DNA from: Cryphonectria parasitica EP155
Lineage: Eukaryota > Ascomycota > Sordariomycetes > Diaporthales > Cryphonectriaceae
DNA length: 64,000 nt
Assembly (NCBI RefSeq): GCF_011745365.1
Contig: NW_024468913.1
Coordinates: forward strand, 3,534,001 to 3,598,000
Direction of reading: 5' to 3'
Position 1 is the first letter of the stretch, and every line of letters starts with the position of its first letter. Made by a program: the position numbers and the translations under genes. The notes beneath the pieces were generated by a model that was not told where the DNA came from, did not search any database, and saw nothing but the letters and a program-made list of their open reading frames with translations. Below, piece by piece: positions 12,000 through 23,821 of this stretch.

Positions 12000-13305
12000 A
12001 TGGCGGTCCAGCTGAAGACCACCGGCTCGTCTTCCAAGCAGTCCACGACCCGCTGGCGAGGGATACTACTGTCGACCATACTCGTCGCCTTGTTATTTGT
12101 GGGCCTGTACAGCCAGCCTCTGTTCTTCGACGAGGACGGCCTGGACCAGAAACCGATATCAAAAAAACTCCACACCAACCAGGCTGTCTTTGACCCAAGC
12201 CACGGGCGCGACCGGCCTCTGATCCTGTACGCCTATGCCGAGTCCGACAACGCCAGGGAGAATCTTGAGTTCTTTGTCAAGAGAGGGCTGCACGCGCGGG
12301 CCGACTTCATCTTCATCTTCAACGGCGAGACGGATGCAGTCGGCATGATCCCCACCAACCTGGAGAACGTCAAAATTGTCCAGCGGGAGAACACCTGCTA
12401 TGACATTGGCGCCTTTGGCCAGGTCCTGGCCAAGGATGGCCTGTGGATGAAGTATAAGCGCTTCATCACCCTGAACGCCAGCATCCGCGGGCCTTTTCTC
12501 CCCGTTTGGAGTGATGAGTGCTGGACCGATGCCTTCTTGAACAAGCTCTCGGATACGGTCAAGGTACGTAGTAACAAACCGCATTCTTTTCCATCTAGGG
12601 CGTGTGTGTTGGTCAGAAAGAAAGAAGGGGGGGGGGGGGATGTATACAACCAAACACTACAAGGTCGGTAGCGATTGTCAAGTTCATTATTAACAATGCT
12701 CTTTTTTGTCGTTCTGCTAGCTTGTTGGCCTTTCGTACCACTGCGTTCCCAGCCCTCACGTCCAGTCAATGCTTCTTGCCACAGACAGAGTCGGCATGAA
12801 GATATTACTGGATCCGACATATGCATACTCGGTGCCTCTTGACACCCCTCCATGGGGTGGTGCAGAGCTACCAGTCGGATACTCGGTCTGCTACAGCGAC
12901 TACGCCCAGGCGGTAAGATTGCCCCCCCCCCCCTCCCCCCTTTTGTTCCTATTTCTCATGCTTCCACTCTATTTTTCATTTGACTAACGCTTGTCTGCTG
13001 CTGTCGTCGTCCAGGTCCACGCCGAGATAGGCATGGCACGCCTCATCCGGTCGCAAGGTTTCGAAGTGGACGTGATGCTGACCTCGGTCCACGCATACAC
13101 GCCCAAGGAGTACTGCGAGGTCCTAGGTCCCCAGTCGGACCATCTGGGTGCCGGCAACTACTTCGGTTCCAACGTGCACCCATACGAGCTCATCTTCGCA
13201 AAGGCGAACCGCGGGATCGATGACGCCTTGCTGGACCACCTTACCGAGTGGCACTATACCATGAACGACACGAGCTGGGACAAGTGCGGGCGAGACAGGC
13301 CATAG
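12000..13305 (+). CDS. Type II membrane glycosyltransferase-like protein
   Basis: Three exons (12000-12563, 12721-12912, 13015-13305) give 348 residues. Both introns are phase 0; the second has a CTAAC branch site. The N-terminus has a short basic cytosolic tail and one membrane segment (about 20-38), as in Golgi type II glycosyltransferases. The lumenal part has an opening strand ILYAYAES, then IFNGETD, the segment ENTCYDIGAFGQ and FITLNASIRGP, resembling the general layout of RgpF-like or related glycosyltransferases where a conserved N-x-G/D region precedes a strand ending in N. I see no clear DxD motif. The family assignment is by look, not by search; the donor and acceptor sugars are unknown. 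Intron 1 contains G13 and intron 2 contains C12. Confidence 0.75.
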
Positions 13306-13838
13306 TATGGAAAGAAGTGAAGGGGTGGTAATAGTTTTGTGATGGATACGATGACAATATTGGCTGGTCGAAGAGGAGGGTGAGAGGGGGTTTGTTGCCA
13401 TTTTTATGTGTAATTATCTTTAAGGGCCTCCTTCGATGTTCTATTATACATATACATAGCGTGTGGGGATTTTCATAATAGACGAACGACCTCATTGATA
13501 TTATTATCATTAATCGGAACATCATAAATTTTGAACGGCATGCTCAAGCACATCATTCATATGTTTTGTTGTTGGAGCATAATCAAGGGGCATAATCAGT
13601 CAGCACGCTCTCCCTTTGTTTAGATTGCCTGAATCTTGATTGCCGATTAACTAGTTCACTTTATCGTATCATTGGACCCTTGTGTCATCATGCATTGCAC
13701 TGGCTTGCGGCGCAGCCTGTGGGAGGGTAAGGTGACCACTGCAACTCTCCGCTCAGCCCAAGCAGCCGCCTACGCTTAGGCTGTTTTGCGGATTTGCGCA
13801 AAACCACATTATGAACGAGAAGACCCCTGATTACATAC
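13306..13838. other. Intergenic, no gene seen
   Basis: Holds the 3' end of the glycosyltransferase-like gene and, facing it, the 3' end of the minus-strand fragment at 13839. A/T-rich from about 13400 to 13680. No feature recognised. Confidence 0.5.
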
Positions 13839-14467
13839 TTAGGTCATACTTGTCAGCCATAAGATCTCCCCACCATAAGAGGTACCGTAGCCATCCTGAC
13901 GAGCCCCTTTCTTCCCCTTCACACCGTGGGACAGGTAAGGGGAGGAAAGAAAAGAAAAGAAAAACAAGAAAGTAATACCAGTCTGAGAAAGAGGGTCCAC
14001 CTCTTCCCCCCACACCACAACACAACCCATAAACAAACAAACATGGCAGACGTATCGTACGGTGGCTTTGCGCCCCGTCGCAACCAGGGAATCATAGGGA
14101 GGTCGCTCTCCTTCTGCACCGGCCGGAACATGACCTGGCGATCGACAGCCTCGCCCGTGGATATCCCAGGTGCCTCTCCGCCCAAACCCTCGACGAGAAG
14201 ATGTCTCTTGTCCGCCTCCGTCCCGGAGAGCACAGATGCCGTCCTCTCCAGGTCCATCCTCGAACAGTGCCGAATCGCCGACAGAACCTGCGACACCAGC
14301 CCGCGCGCAAGCCTCAAGGAGTGTGGGAGCTGGGCGTCGCGGACCTGCTCAGAGGCGGCGGGCAGCAGCAGCATCACGCCGTGGTCGACCTGGAAGGCCT
14401 CGTCGAGCTCGTCCAAGGAAGGAGGAGGAGGAGTGGCAGCACAGAGCCTGGGAAAGAGCTCCTGCAA
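13839..14467 (-). CDS. Minus-strand coding fragment, 5' end unresolved
   Basis: Two blocks, 14467-14039 and 13916-13839, join in phase across a 122-nt intron (donor GTTTGT, long pyrimidine tract before the acceptor). Reading reaches a stop after ILWLTSMT. Product unrecognised: it contains LDELDEAFQVDHGV, SLRLARGLVSQVLSAIRHC and VMFRPVQKESDLPMIPWL. The opposite frame is also open and shares the same wobble base, but by hand count of about 112 codons the minus frame has about 40% G at position 1 and 17% G at position 2, the profile of real coding, while the plus frame is poor in first-position G and rich in T. A stop codon lies directly upstream of 14467 and no in-frame ATG opens the block, so it needs an upstream exon, starts at an internal Met, or is a truncated remnant. 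Confidence 0.45.
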
Positions 14468-14474
14468 TCACCAG

Positions 14475-16530
14475 ATGACTTCGGCAAGTGTCAAGACGGA
14501 GTTTGCCAAACGTCGAGAACCTCAGAAGCAGGCAAGGGACCAGGTGTCGGCCTTGTCGGTTGCGCTGCGTGGGCTGAGTAGGAGTGCGCTCAACGTTGCT
14601 GAGGGCCAGCGTGATCAGATTGGTGCCGCACAGCGAGAACATCGTGAGTAATGATTAGTATTCGTCGTCTTTGAAGAGAATGACTTTTTCCTTCCTTTTC
14701 TTCTTCTCCTTTTACTTTTGGCTAATCGCAGATGAGTAGAAGAACAGATAAAGAAACACGTCACGGCTGCTGAGATACAAAGCAGCATGGTTGGTCTGAG
14801 CCTGGAAAAGGAGACCCTTCCTCACAGTGATGTCGAGGCTGGACAGCCAGTGTCAATACCCGACACAAAATGTATCAGCGTAGATACGGTGTCAGAGTCG
14901 TCGCCGGCGACTTCACTCACGAGCTCGAGCACCACCACATGCTCAATGTCCTCAGATGCCTCCTCCGTCGGATTCGCCTCACGAGAGGAGCAGATTCGAA
15001 CGCTCCTGGACCGACTCATGGAGTATTTCTTTGCTGTGTGCGCAAACATGCACACGCAGAATGGAACAGGGACCTCAGTATGCGATACACCATCATCCAG
15101 GTCGTCTGTGCCAAGCAGATCGTCTGAGCACCTTGGAGGAGGAGCAGCAGCCGGAGGAGGAAGGGTCAGAGCCGGTGCCAACCGCAGTGGAAAACGCCGT
15201 GCGAGCCGGAGTGATGATGGTGGTGAGAGCGGTGACTCGGACTCTGACGAGGACGACAAGCGGCCGCGGCTGAAAAAAAGAATCAAGGATGGGGAGACGC
15301 AGCCGAAAAGGCTTGCTTGTCCATTCTTCAAGCGGAACCCGCGTCGGTACCAGGAGGAGCGATCGTGTGTTGGACCAGGATGGAAAACTACCCATCGTCT
15401 AAAGTGAGTTGCTTGTTGTGATTTCCTCTTAACAGCCATACCAGCATATGCCAATAAAAGTACACGGACGACTAACACCAGAACAGAGAGCATATATATC
15501 GCTGCCACACGTTACCGGTCTATTGTCTCCGATGCCATAAGGTCTTCAACAACGAGGACCTGCTTCGAGAGCATTCGTTGTCGGAAATTCCCTGCCAGAA
15601 GCGCCACACAGCGCAGTCGGCCGAGCCCACGTTGGAAGGCATAGGGCTGTCTCAGGAGAGACGACTCAGGAGTCGAAAGAGGTCAGAAAAGACGGAAGAA
15701 GAGAAGTGGGTGGAGGTATACAAGATATGCTTTCCAGACGATCTCACCGTGCCTACCCCCTGTAAGCCGAACAACCTGTCAACATTGTTGTATACCCATG
15801 CGTTTAAAAGGAAAATTGGCATAAAAAGGCAGGAGGGCAAATGCTGATAATGATTTGAATCGCTTCTACATCAGACTATGAACTTCCGACCCCAGCTGAG
15901 AGCCCAGCTGCCAACAGGACGTCCGAACTCGCGCAGTACGAGGAGTTTGTTCGCAGCGAGCTCCCGAGAAGAGTCAGGTCCGAACTAGAAAAACGGATCG
16001 AGCGAGAACTGATCCCCATCGAAGAGAACCTCAAGGGCCAGCTCGTCGAGATCGTACGCGACCTGCAGCTGAAGCTACTGGAGGAGTTCAAGGAGCCCCG
16101 GAAGCACTGCCTACAAACGCCAGACGAGCCAGATGAGAGCTGGGTGGCAGTACCACCCACCTGCCTCGCTCAGTGCCACTCTCTGGTGCAGCAGCAGCCC
16201 TCGAGTGACTTCGCGCCGGCCGGACCACCTTCAGTCACCTCTTCGTCTCTGCATCAGCCACTGGACCCCTACCCATTTTCACAGCGAGGGTTGAGCGGTG
16301 ACGACTGGGCCACCTCGGACGGCCTCATGTTCGGGTTTGCACCAGAGGCTGAAGATTGGAGCGGGCTATGGACCTCCGCAGACCAAATTTCGACCTCAAA
16401 GGTATCAAGCTCGGCGGCGGAGATCGGGTTGGCCAGTAGCAAGAGCGTCGATGGAAATGGTGGTATGATGTTTACAAGGGCGAACCAGCAACATCTTGCT
16501 GGAACGTACCTACAGGATTACCGCTTATAA
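14475..16530 (+). CDS. Fungal C2H2-like zinc finger protein
   Basis: Exons 14475-14643, 14737-15403, 15487-15761 and 15875-16530 give 588 residues. The middle has the fungal signature CPFFKRNPRRYQ (from about residue 251), a GPGW motif, then EHIYRCH, YCLRCHKVF and a following acidic-aromatic block ending EEEKWVEVYKICFPDD. This is a family of putative nuclear proteins with a C2H2-like zinc-binding region; the molecular role is not established. Before it lie Ser-rich and acidic segments and a basic KKRIK stretch; after it a charged helix of about 60 residues (RSELPRRVRSELEKRIERE) likely to form a coiled coil. The start at 14475 is chosen because plus-strand coding bias begins there; an upstream in-frame ATG at 14043 is in good context but the intervening codons look antisense to the gene fragment at 13839-14467. 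The first intron needs the acceptor GATGAG at 14731-14736. Confidence 0.82.
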
Positions 16531-16809
16531 GTTGCCCTGCTTTAGGACCACTATGATGTGTGTTGTTTGAGTGTTTTGTGTAGAGGCTTGAAGCACATCA
16601 TAGTCTTTACACGTCGACGTGGATTCATGTTTTAAATAAACGTAGGAGTCAGTGGCCAACATGCGACTTAAGGACCTGAGCACGTAGCTTTGAGAGGTAT
16701 CTTCGCCATGATGGAGAACAAACACAAACAAACGGCAATAAGTGTTTGAGTATGCATGACTTGAAGGATAAATAAAGAGACAGTCCTGCACCGAGAGACC
16801 ACCCCCAGT

Positions 16810-17745
16810 TCAGAGGCCCTCCTTGACCAATGCATCCTCCACCGTCGTCCCCGTAAGTCTCTGGAAAACATCCTTGTACTTCCCCAGCGTCGCTTGCCTG
16901 ACCTCCTCGGGAAGGCTGACTCCCTGCTTGCCCTTCAGGCCCTCCCTCGTCAGCCAGTTGCGGATGATCTGCTTGTCGAAGCTCTCCTGGTCCCTCCCGA
17001 CCTCGTACTTGTCCGCGGGCCACATACGGCTCGAGTCGGGCGTCAGACACTCATCCACAAGCACGACCTCGCCCGTAGCCTCGTCTAGCCCAAACTCAAA
17101 CTTGGTGTCGGCAATCAAGATGCCCTTCTCGCGGGCATGCGCGGAGCCGGCCTTGAAGACAGCCAGGGCCAGCTCCTCGATCCGCTTGGCGTGGTCTGGG
17201 TTCCCGATGATCTCGGCGGCCTTCTCGGGCGTGATGTTTTCGTCGTGCTCCCCATACTCGGCCTTGGTGCTGGGCGTGTAGATGGGCCCCTGCGGGAGGG
17301 CCTCACACTGGCGCAGGCCCTGAGGCATCTGCATGCCGTGCACGGTGCCGTGGGTCTTGTACTCGTTCCATGCCGACCCTGCGAGGTAGCCGCGCACAAT
17401 GGCCTCGACGGGGAAGATCTTGAGCTTCCGCACCTGCATGCTGCGGCCACGTACCAAGGGGAGCTCGTCCTGGCTCAGGCGGTCGGCGGGCGGTTGGAGG
17501 GTGACGAAATGGGTCTTCAGACCTGGGACCTTCTGCGAGAGGAGGCGGAACCAGAAGGCACTGATCATGGTCAGGATGGTGCCACGGCCGGGCACGCCGT
17601 TGTCCATGATCACATCGTAGGCTGAGGTGCGGTCCGAGGAGACGAAGAGCATCGTCTCGGCGTCGAGGTCGTACAGGTCGCGCACCTTGCCTGACGCAAC
17701 CTTGGGGAGCGACTTGAGGTCGATCGACAGGACTTGTTCGGTCAT
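16810..17745 (-). CDS. ADE1: SAICAR synthase (phosphoribosylaminoimidazole-succinocarboxamide synthase)
   Basis: A single-exon protein of 311 residues, the normal fungal length. It ligates aspartate to CAIR using ATP to make SAICAR in de novo purine synthesis, in the cytosol. Recognised by the N-terminal GKVRDLYD loop, SSDRTSAYDV, the VEAIVRGYLAGSAW segment, the acidic metal-binding FEFGLDE, and the signature LVDECLTPDSSRMW. It starts with MTEQ and needs no intron. It is convergent with the C2H2-like gene to its left (279 nt between stops). Family-level confidence is very high. Confidence 0.97.
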   Translation of the reverse strand: MTEQVLSIDLKSLPKVASGKVRDLYDLDAETMLFVSSDRTSAYDVIMDNGVPGRGTILTMISAFWFRLLSQKVPGLKTHFVTLQPPADRLSQDELPLVRGRSMQVRKLKIFPVEAIVRGYLAGSAWNEYKTHGTVHGMQMPQGLRQCEALPQGPIYTPSTKAEYGEHDENITPEKAAEIIGNPDHAKRIEELALAVFKAGSAHAREKGILIADTKFEFGLDEATGEVVLVDECLTPDSSRMWPADKYEVGRDQESFDKQIIRNWLTREGLKGKQGVSLPEEVRQATLGKYKDVFQRLTGTTVEDALVKEGL

Positions 17746-20700
17746 CTTTGCTGGTTGGCTGTTCTCAAGACAAGTTTGATGGTGATGATGGTGGGAGGTT
17801 GGTGGACAAAAGAGTCACGGCGATGCAGCCTTTCCTGCACTCTCGCCGATGTGAAGACGATTCAGTTGAATTGGTGGTCACTCAGCTGATGAAGTTGTCT
17901 GCAAGTTACTTTTTAGCTTTTCTGGCCTTGAAAAGAAGATGACTCATGCTTGTTTGCACCTACCTTTTTATATGGGGAATCTCATCCTCCAGGGTTGGGC
18001 CTTCTCTTTGATGTTGGCAGATGGAAATTGAAAAGAGAGAAGTCGCGAGTCTTGAGTCGTGATACAACCACACCACCTGAAAAGTTTGCGATTGGCAAGG
18101 GCGATAGCGGAGAATCCATCAAGTATTTAGTGGCGGCTGTAACCGCAACTGCAGCGACTATTCCTTGACCGTTCACCACCAAAATGAATCAGACTTTTTT
18201 CAATGTTGAATTTTATGCTGTTAAGCCAGGAGTCCTATGTGAGGTGCCTCGTTGTGTCACATATCATGTTGTAGAAGTTTCCAAGATGTAAAAGCATGGT
18301 GTTTTTCGTCTAATGGTCGCCAAGCAGCACCACTGTTGGTCTAACTGCCTTGCCTGCCATCTGCTGTGTCGTTCAATGATAGGCAAATTCATTTCATAGG
18401 CCCACTGGGCTCGCAAATCTGATATTATGAGATGAAAACATTCGAGGACACATTTTTGAATGAGATTGTATCGCATTTGACCTCGGAAACATCATCTGTG
18501 GTGCTCGAATTACTCAATCATCTGTGCATCATTATTAGTTGATCCTTGCTAACAATGCCCACAATTATAGACCGGGAGACATGAAGCCTTTCGCAATAAG
18601 TACTTGAGTACTTAAGCTTAAATAAATAGACTGATTTACTAATAACAAGTATACGGAGCTTAAATGCGAAAACGTCTCGTCGCTGGAGAAAAGGAACGTC
18701 CCTAATTTGTCTCAGCAGCAATAAGGAGATGCTAGTGGAGGTACCGGAGTGTCTTCAGTTTGCTAATGGAACTCATAGTAAAGAGGTCTATACCCAAGTT
18801 GCAAGATATTCAAACCTATAGGGACGTGCAAGAGATGGGACATTGCTACCCCGGACTTGAAGACGTTGGAGACCACTTCGACATCAGGACTCAGTCTTTC
18901 GAGAATATCAATAGTGTTTGATTTCCTTTCTCTCTTTTATCTTTGCTTCTAAGTTCTGTTTCCCCAGGCCCATAAGAAAATAATTGATGTGATCTGTGTT
19001 TTCAGGCTAGAGGCTCTACAACATTGAATTGAATCCGGAAAAGATTCATTAAAGGGCTCATTAAATATGCGAGAGCCGATGAAAATGAAAGAGCCTAACC
19101 CCAGTGCGGCTCAAGGTCTCATTTTGTAAATTAATCGATGCGACTGCAGGGGGGGGGGGGCAACTGGACTGGAAAGGAGACGCAAGCTGCAGTCCTCGGG
19201 TCGAAACCTTGCGAGCTCTCAGACACAATGATGAGTGTTGTTGAAGTTGGCAGAGCTGAGACTGGTAACAACACATGCGAATCAGAAGGCGCATACCAAG
19301 GTTGCATCAAGTGAGTTACGCGGTGCGGACGACCTTCGCGGCCTGGGGGTTGCCGGGCACAGTCTCCCTTGCTGCAGATAATTAATTGGATTCCTACCTT
19401 TCCAGCCACGTGCAGGCGACAAAGGTGGGTTTCGAATCTCATCCAGATCAAAGCTCATCCCACACGGCATCAATTCTCGGCAGGTGGTATCCTAGAGCAG
19501 ATGTGATGCATCTGTGCGGTGCTTTGAGAAACACACCCGCATTGACATAGTACGAGGTAGTGTGTGGTAGTAGGACAGGATACGAAGTTGCAATAGAGAA
19601 AGAAAAGCTGCACAGCATATCAGCAATGGGCTGGAGGCACGTGCAACATCTCGCCCTCTAAGGCGAGAGGTGGCCACTGGAACTGGCTCGTCACGTATGA
19701 GAGTCGTTAATTAGTCGATGAAGATACCTGGACTGTGCTGCTTTAGGTAGAGTGCACGCCAGGCAGGCAAGACGTGGTCGATCCGGCTAAAACGGCAGCT
19801 GTGGGGAGTACCTTGTCGTACATAGCAATGAAAAGGAGAGACATGCGATATTGGCCGCTGAGACAAAACGAGACAAAGAGGGATCTCCGGGAAGCTGAAC
19901 TATGTTGCCATTTCTGCACGTTTTGTACGCCACAACGCGAACCATGGAGCGAGAAATGTTTCGTTGGGAGGCCGCAGCCAAAAAGGGACCTCTTCCGACG
20001 TGCAATTTTTGCCGTCTTTAACGGAATTATCACGATACCAGCTGGTATGTAGGTCAGTCCCCTTGTACCATTAAGACGGTACTAGGAAGACCTAGGCCGA
20101 GTTTCTGCCAGGTCGATTACCAAGGGGGCGATTTAAGAGGGTAGACAAAGAAAATATGGGGGCCACGCAATCATGAACATCCGCCCCAGGGCGGGAAAAG
20201 CGCCGGGCACCAAGCCCTCATACGTTTCTCTACCAGGGGCGCCCCCCCCCTGAACGACACGGTACTTTACTTTGCGCAAAAGTCACAAGACACGGTCGAA
20301 CCAATAAAGCTAGCCCATATGCTGCGTCCTGCCAAAAGATGTACGCCAGAACGAGAGAAGGGAGTGTGGCCCCGGCGATCTGGCCAGATTTTGTCCCATC
20401 GGTTGGTACCTGAAGTAGGGCCCATGGATTTCTCTCTTCTGGTCTCTGAATGGTCCAGCAAATAGTTTAGTTCCAACCTGGTTGGGGGCTTTGCACTTGC
20501 ACTCGCGCCCCGGTTGGATTCGCCGCAGGATGACGACGATGGAACCTATTCCCACCTGCTGTGCAGACCTACTCACATGCTGACGACCTGCATGTAGCAA
20601 GGTGCTGATCCTCTACCTACCCAGCAGAGGTCCTTTTTTCTTTTCGTTTTCTCACTCACTCTAACCCTTTCCCTTGCAAGGGGAAAAAAGAAGGAAGGCA

Positions 20701-21203
20701 AAAAAAAGCGAATACGTAGTATGTGATGTCAGTACTTTTCGTCGATCCCCACAAAAAGGAGAGCCTTCTATTCACAACCGATCCCCGAAGTGAGAAACGT
20801 TGAGCGCCTCATTGTTTTGATTTACTTTTTGACGACTATTCATAAATTGTTTTGAATCACCTCAGCTTGGCCACTGCAGCTCAGAGTCAACTGTTGTGTG
20901 TCAAACACCAGAGAAGCTGTCACACCGGATCGGAGTGGCTTGAAGAAGAAGAAACAGGAAGTGGTATCTGCATATTCAGCGTCGCCACTCGTCTTGATCT
21001 GCACGGCAGTACTGTAATCATTACCTGCTTGAGTCCGAAATTTGCAACGACGCCACAAGACAGCATTTCTTCCTTTTGAGCTTCTTGACAACGACGACGA
21101 CGACTGGTAAATATCCTCTGCTCAGCACGATAACTGCACCAAACAAGCGATCCTCGTTCACTGTGCTCCTCTCACCCCTTCCCTCATCTGCCCTTATCCC
21201 GAC
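17746..21203. other. Long gene-free region
   Basis: About 3.5 kb between divergently transcribed genes. Reading frames are short and show no domains or coding bias. Visible items: G12 at 19149-19160, a C run near 20243-20250, and A/T-rich sequence at about 18180-18720. The right end holds the protease promoter, and the left end the SAICAR synthase promoter. No transposon ends seen. Confidence 0.5.
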
Positions 21204-22898
21204 ATGAGGCCAGGTGACACAGCTGCGCTCCTGGCGCTGGCGTCCACAGCCGTAGCAGACGTTGTCACAATACCAGTGGCCAGAAGTCCAGCCAAGTCCG
21301 TCCAGAAGAGAAACCCTCGACTCAGCAAGCGCGCCACCCTCACCGAGTCTCTGGTCAACAACATCACCGAGGGCGGCTACTATGCGACGGTCTCGGTGGG
21401 CACACCCGGGCAGACCCTGACCATGGTCCTCGACACAGGGAGCAGTGATGCGTTTGTCATCTCTGCCGATGCCGACCTGTGCACGGAGAAGAAGCTGCAG
21501 GTCGTCGACCAGGAGACCTGTGGGGCGACGTACAACGCCTCCGAGAGCTCGACGTACAAGGACCTCATACCTGGCGGGTTCGAGATCGAGTATGCCGACG
21601 GGACCACCGCGGCGGGCGACTATATTACGGATGACTTCTTGATTGGCGGCAAGACGGTCAAGAACCTGCAGATGGGCCTGGCCGACAAGACGGCCGTGGG
21701 CACTGGCGTTCTGGGCATCGGGTTTGAGCTGAACGAGGCGGCCCAGGCGGTCTACTCGAACCTGGTGGTGTCCATGGTGAACCAGAGCGTTGTGAGCACC
21801 ATGGCCTACTCGCTCTACCTGAATGATTATTACTCCTCGACGGGGAACATCCTGTTCGGAGGAGTGGACACGGAAAAGTTCATTGGCGACCTTGTCGTCG
21901 TGCCCATCCTGCCAGACGCCGAGTCCAAGAACTACAGCAGCTTCACGGTCGGCCTGACGGGCCTCTCGTTTGCCTCGTCCAACGGCACAACCTACAACCA
22001 GAGCCTGTCCGACGACGATGGCAGCCTCGACTCCATCCTCGACTCCGGGACCACCCTCAGCTACCTCCCTGATGACATCGCCACGTCCCTCTTCTCCGCC
22101 GTCGGCGCCTACGAGTACACCGAGCTCGGATCCAGCCTGGCCCTCGTGGACTGCAGCCTCGACGTCGAATTCACCTTCCGCATCAACAGCACTGCGTCTA
22201 TCGTCGTCCCCCGCGACGAGCTCGTCTTGGACGTCATCTCGGGGGACGAGGTGCCCACCTCCATCCCCTTTGCCAACCCGTGCCTGTTTGGCATCCAGAA
22301 CATCGGCGACGAATCTGACGAGTCTGGTGGTGGCGGCGGCGGCGGGCCGGAAGGGACAGGAAGCGCGGCGCGGCAGGCCGAGTATGCAATCCTGGGCGAC
22401 TCGTTCCTGAGGAGCGCCTATGTCGTCTACGACCTGGACAACCTGCAGATCGGCCTGGCGCAGGCCAACCTGAACAGCACGAGCACCAACGTGCAGGCCC
22501 TCAGCGCGGGGGAGTCGAGCATGCCGGCCTTTAGCGGTGTGGCGAGCCAGTCCGCGAGTAGCAGTAGCAGTAGTGGTACGTCGACTTCCACCACCGGGAC
22601 GAGCACAACGGGGACGAGCAGCGGAAGTGCTTCGGGTATGTTTCTGTTGTTGTCTGCGTTCAGACCAAAGCACTTGTTTCCTAAATATTACTTTCGTCTT
22701 CTTGGCTCTTCCTTTTCTTCTTTAACCATCACTCTTCGTCCCAGTCTGGGTACTCTCTGCTAACATTTCCTCGCAGCGACCTCGACTAAGAAATCAGCCG
22801 CCATGGGTCGCAGCCCACCTACATACGAAGGTCTCATGAGCGTTGTCGGGATTACGCTTGCATTTGCCATGTCGGGAGGCCTTCTTTTCTGGCTGTAG
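21204..22898 (+). CDS. GPI-anchored-type aspartic protease (pepsin A1 family, yapsin/OpsB-like)
   Basis: Exons 21204-22635 and 22777-22898 give 517 residues. A signal peptide (about 1-18) and a propeptide ending at a dibasic KR (42-43, in LSKRATL) precede the mature enzyme. Catalytic aspartates are Asp77 in VLDTGSSD and Asp280 in ILDSGTT, the two pepsin motifs. Several N-glycosylation sequons (NxS/T) occur. A Gly-rich acidic loop lies near residues 375-385. The C-terminus has a Ser/Thr-rich stalk, an intron with CTAAC branch site inside it, and a final hydrophobic segment (GITLAFAMSGGLLFWL) suited to GPI attachment. Expected at the cell surface, processing secreted or wall proteins. The 550-codon open frame on the other strand is a shadow. 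Confidence 0.93.
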
Positions 22899-23129
22899 AC
22901 AGTTCTAGATATCATCTTAGCTGGGATCATTCAGACACTTCTTTGGGGGTATCAATTGGCGATTTCTTGTTTTGGAGGATTTGGGGAAGCAGTACATACT
23001 TAGATAGCAGATACAAATATGAGTAAATGAATGCCATGTGGCAGAATAAAGCCATTCCTTTTCCATATCGTCTTCGGTGTGTGCGTGCGCGCGTGTATGT
23101 GACAGTTTGATGTGTCTGTCAAACATAAT

Positions 23130-23821
23130 TCAGGCTCCAGGCGGCACATGAGGTTTTGGATTGACCACCGGGCCATGGCCTCTCTCACCCGGTCTCCTCG
23201 CCCTAATGACCGGGCCCATCGTTTCCGGAACCACCTTCTGCTCCTCTTTTCCCTCCACAACACCGCTGCTCCCAGCTGGCGGCACCCACTCCCCCAGAAC
23301 CCCGTCCCGGTTCGCCCTCCACACGCCTCCCTCTTCATCCCCGACGAACCTCTCCAGCTTCCAGATCTCGGCCCTTGCCTTGACCTCCTCAAGGCACTCC
23401 TCGCCAGCCCGCCACGCGGCCTGCCTGTGCGGCGACGACACGGCGATCAAAATGCTCTCTTCGCCGATGGGGACGGGCCCGAGGCGGTGCACGACGGCGA
23501 TAGCCTTTAGGCTGTGCTTCTGGCGGATAGAGGAAGCGATGGAGTTCAGCGTGGTGAGGGCGAGGGGGACGTAAGATTGGTAGGTTAAGTCAAATACGGG
23601 GCGGGCGCCGAACGTGTCTCTTGTTGTGCCTTTGCAATTGTGAGAGGAGGTCATACAGGAGGTAATATGAATAATGTACCTGCGAACAAAACGATTGCTC
23701 CTGCTTCTGGGCTTCTTACACGGTCCATGATCGACTTGGGATCGAGGACATTGCGAGTGAGAGCCACGTATATTCCTGGCTCGTGCCGTTCAGATGTTGT
23801 ATCGGCATTTTCAGTGGTCAT
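23130..23821 (-). CDS. Molybdopterin synthase catalytic (large) subunit, MoaE/MOCS2B-like
   Basis: Exons 23821-23680 and 23629-23130 give 213 residues. The 50-nt intron falls inside FAGTTRDTF, a conserved MoaE strand that the join restores exactly. The enzyme, with the small MoaD-type subunit, puts two sulfurs on precursor Z (cPMP) to make molybdopterin; in Aspergillus the equivalent gene is cnxH and is needed for nitrate reductase and xanthine dehydrogenase. Other signatures: VVHRLGPVPIGEESI, VSSPHRQAAW, and IWKLE, where the Lys matches the catalytic Lys of MoaE. The C-terminus extends about 45 residues past the core. Start chosen at MTTENAD, the first ATG with coding-like sequence; a longer frame upstream looks like leader. 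Confidence 0.93.

Noticed and set aside
10056..13305. Secondary-metabolite cluster around the dioxygenase
   Set aside because: No backbone synthase, P450 or pathway regulator is present; neighbours are unrelated.
14043..14474. Upstream ATG extension of the C2H2-like gene (MADVSYGG)
   Set aside because: The added 144 residues are Ser/Cys/Trp/Arg-rich with T and low G at codon position 1, as expected of a strand antisense to a gene.
21021..22673. 550-codon open frame on the minus strand
   Set aside because: It is antisense to the aspartic protease, whose catalytic motifs are clear; open because the protease has G/C-rich third positions.
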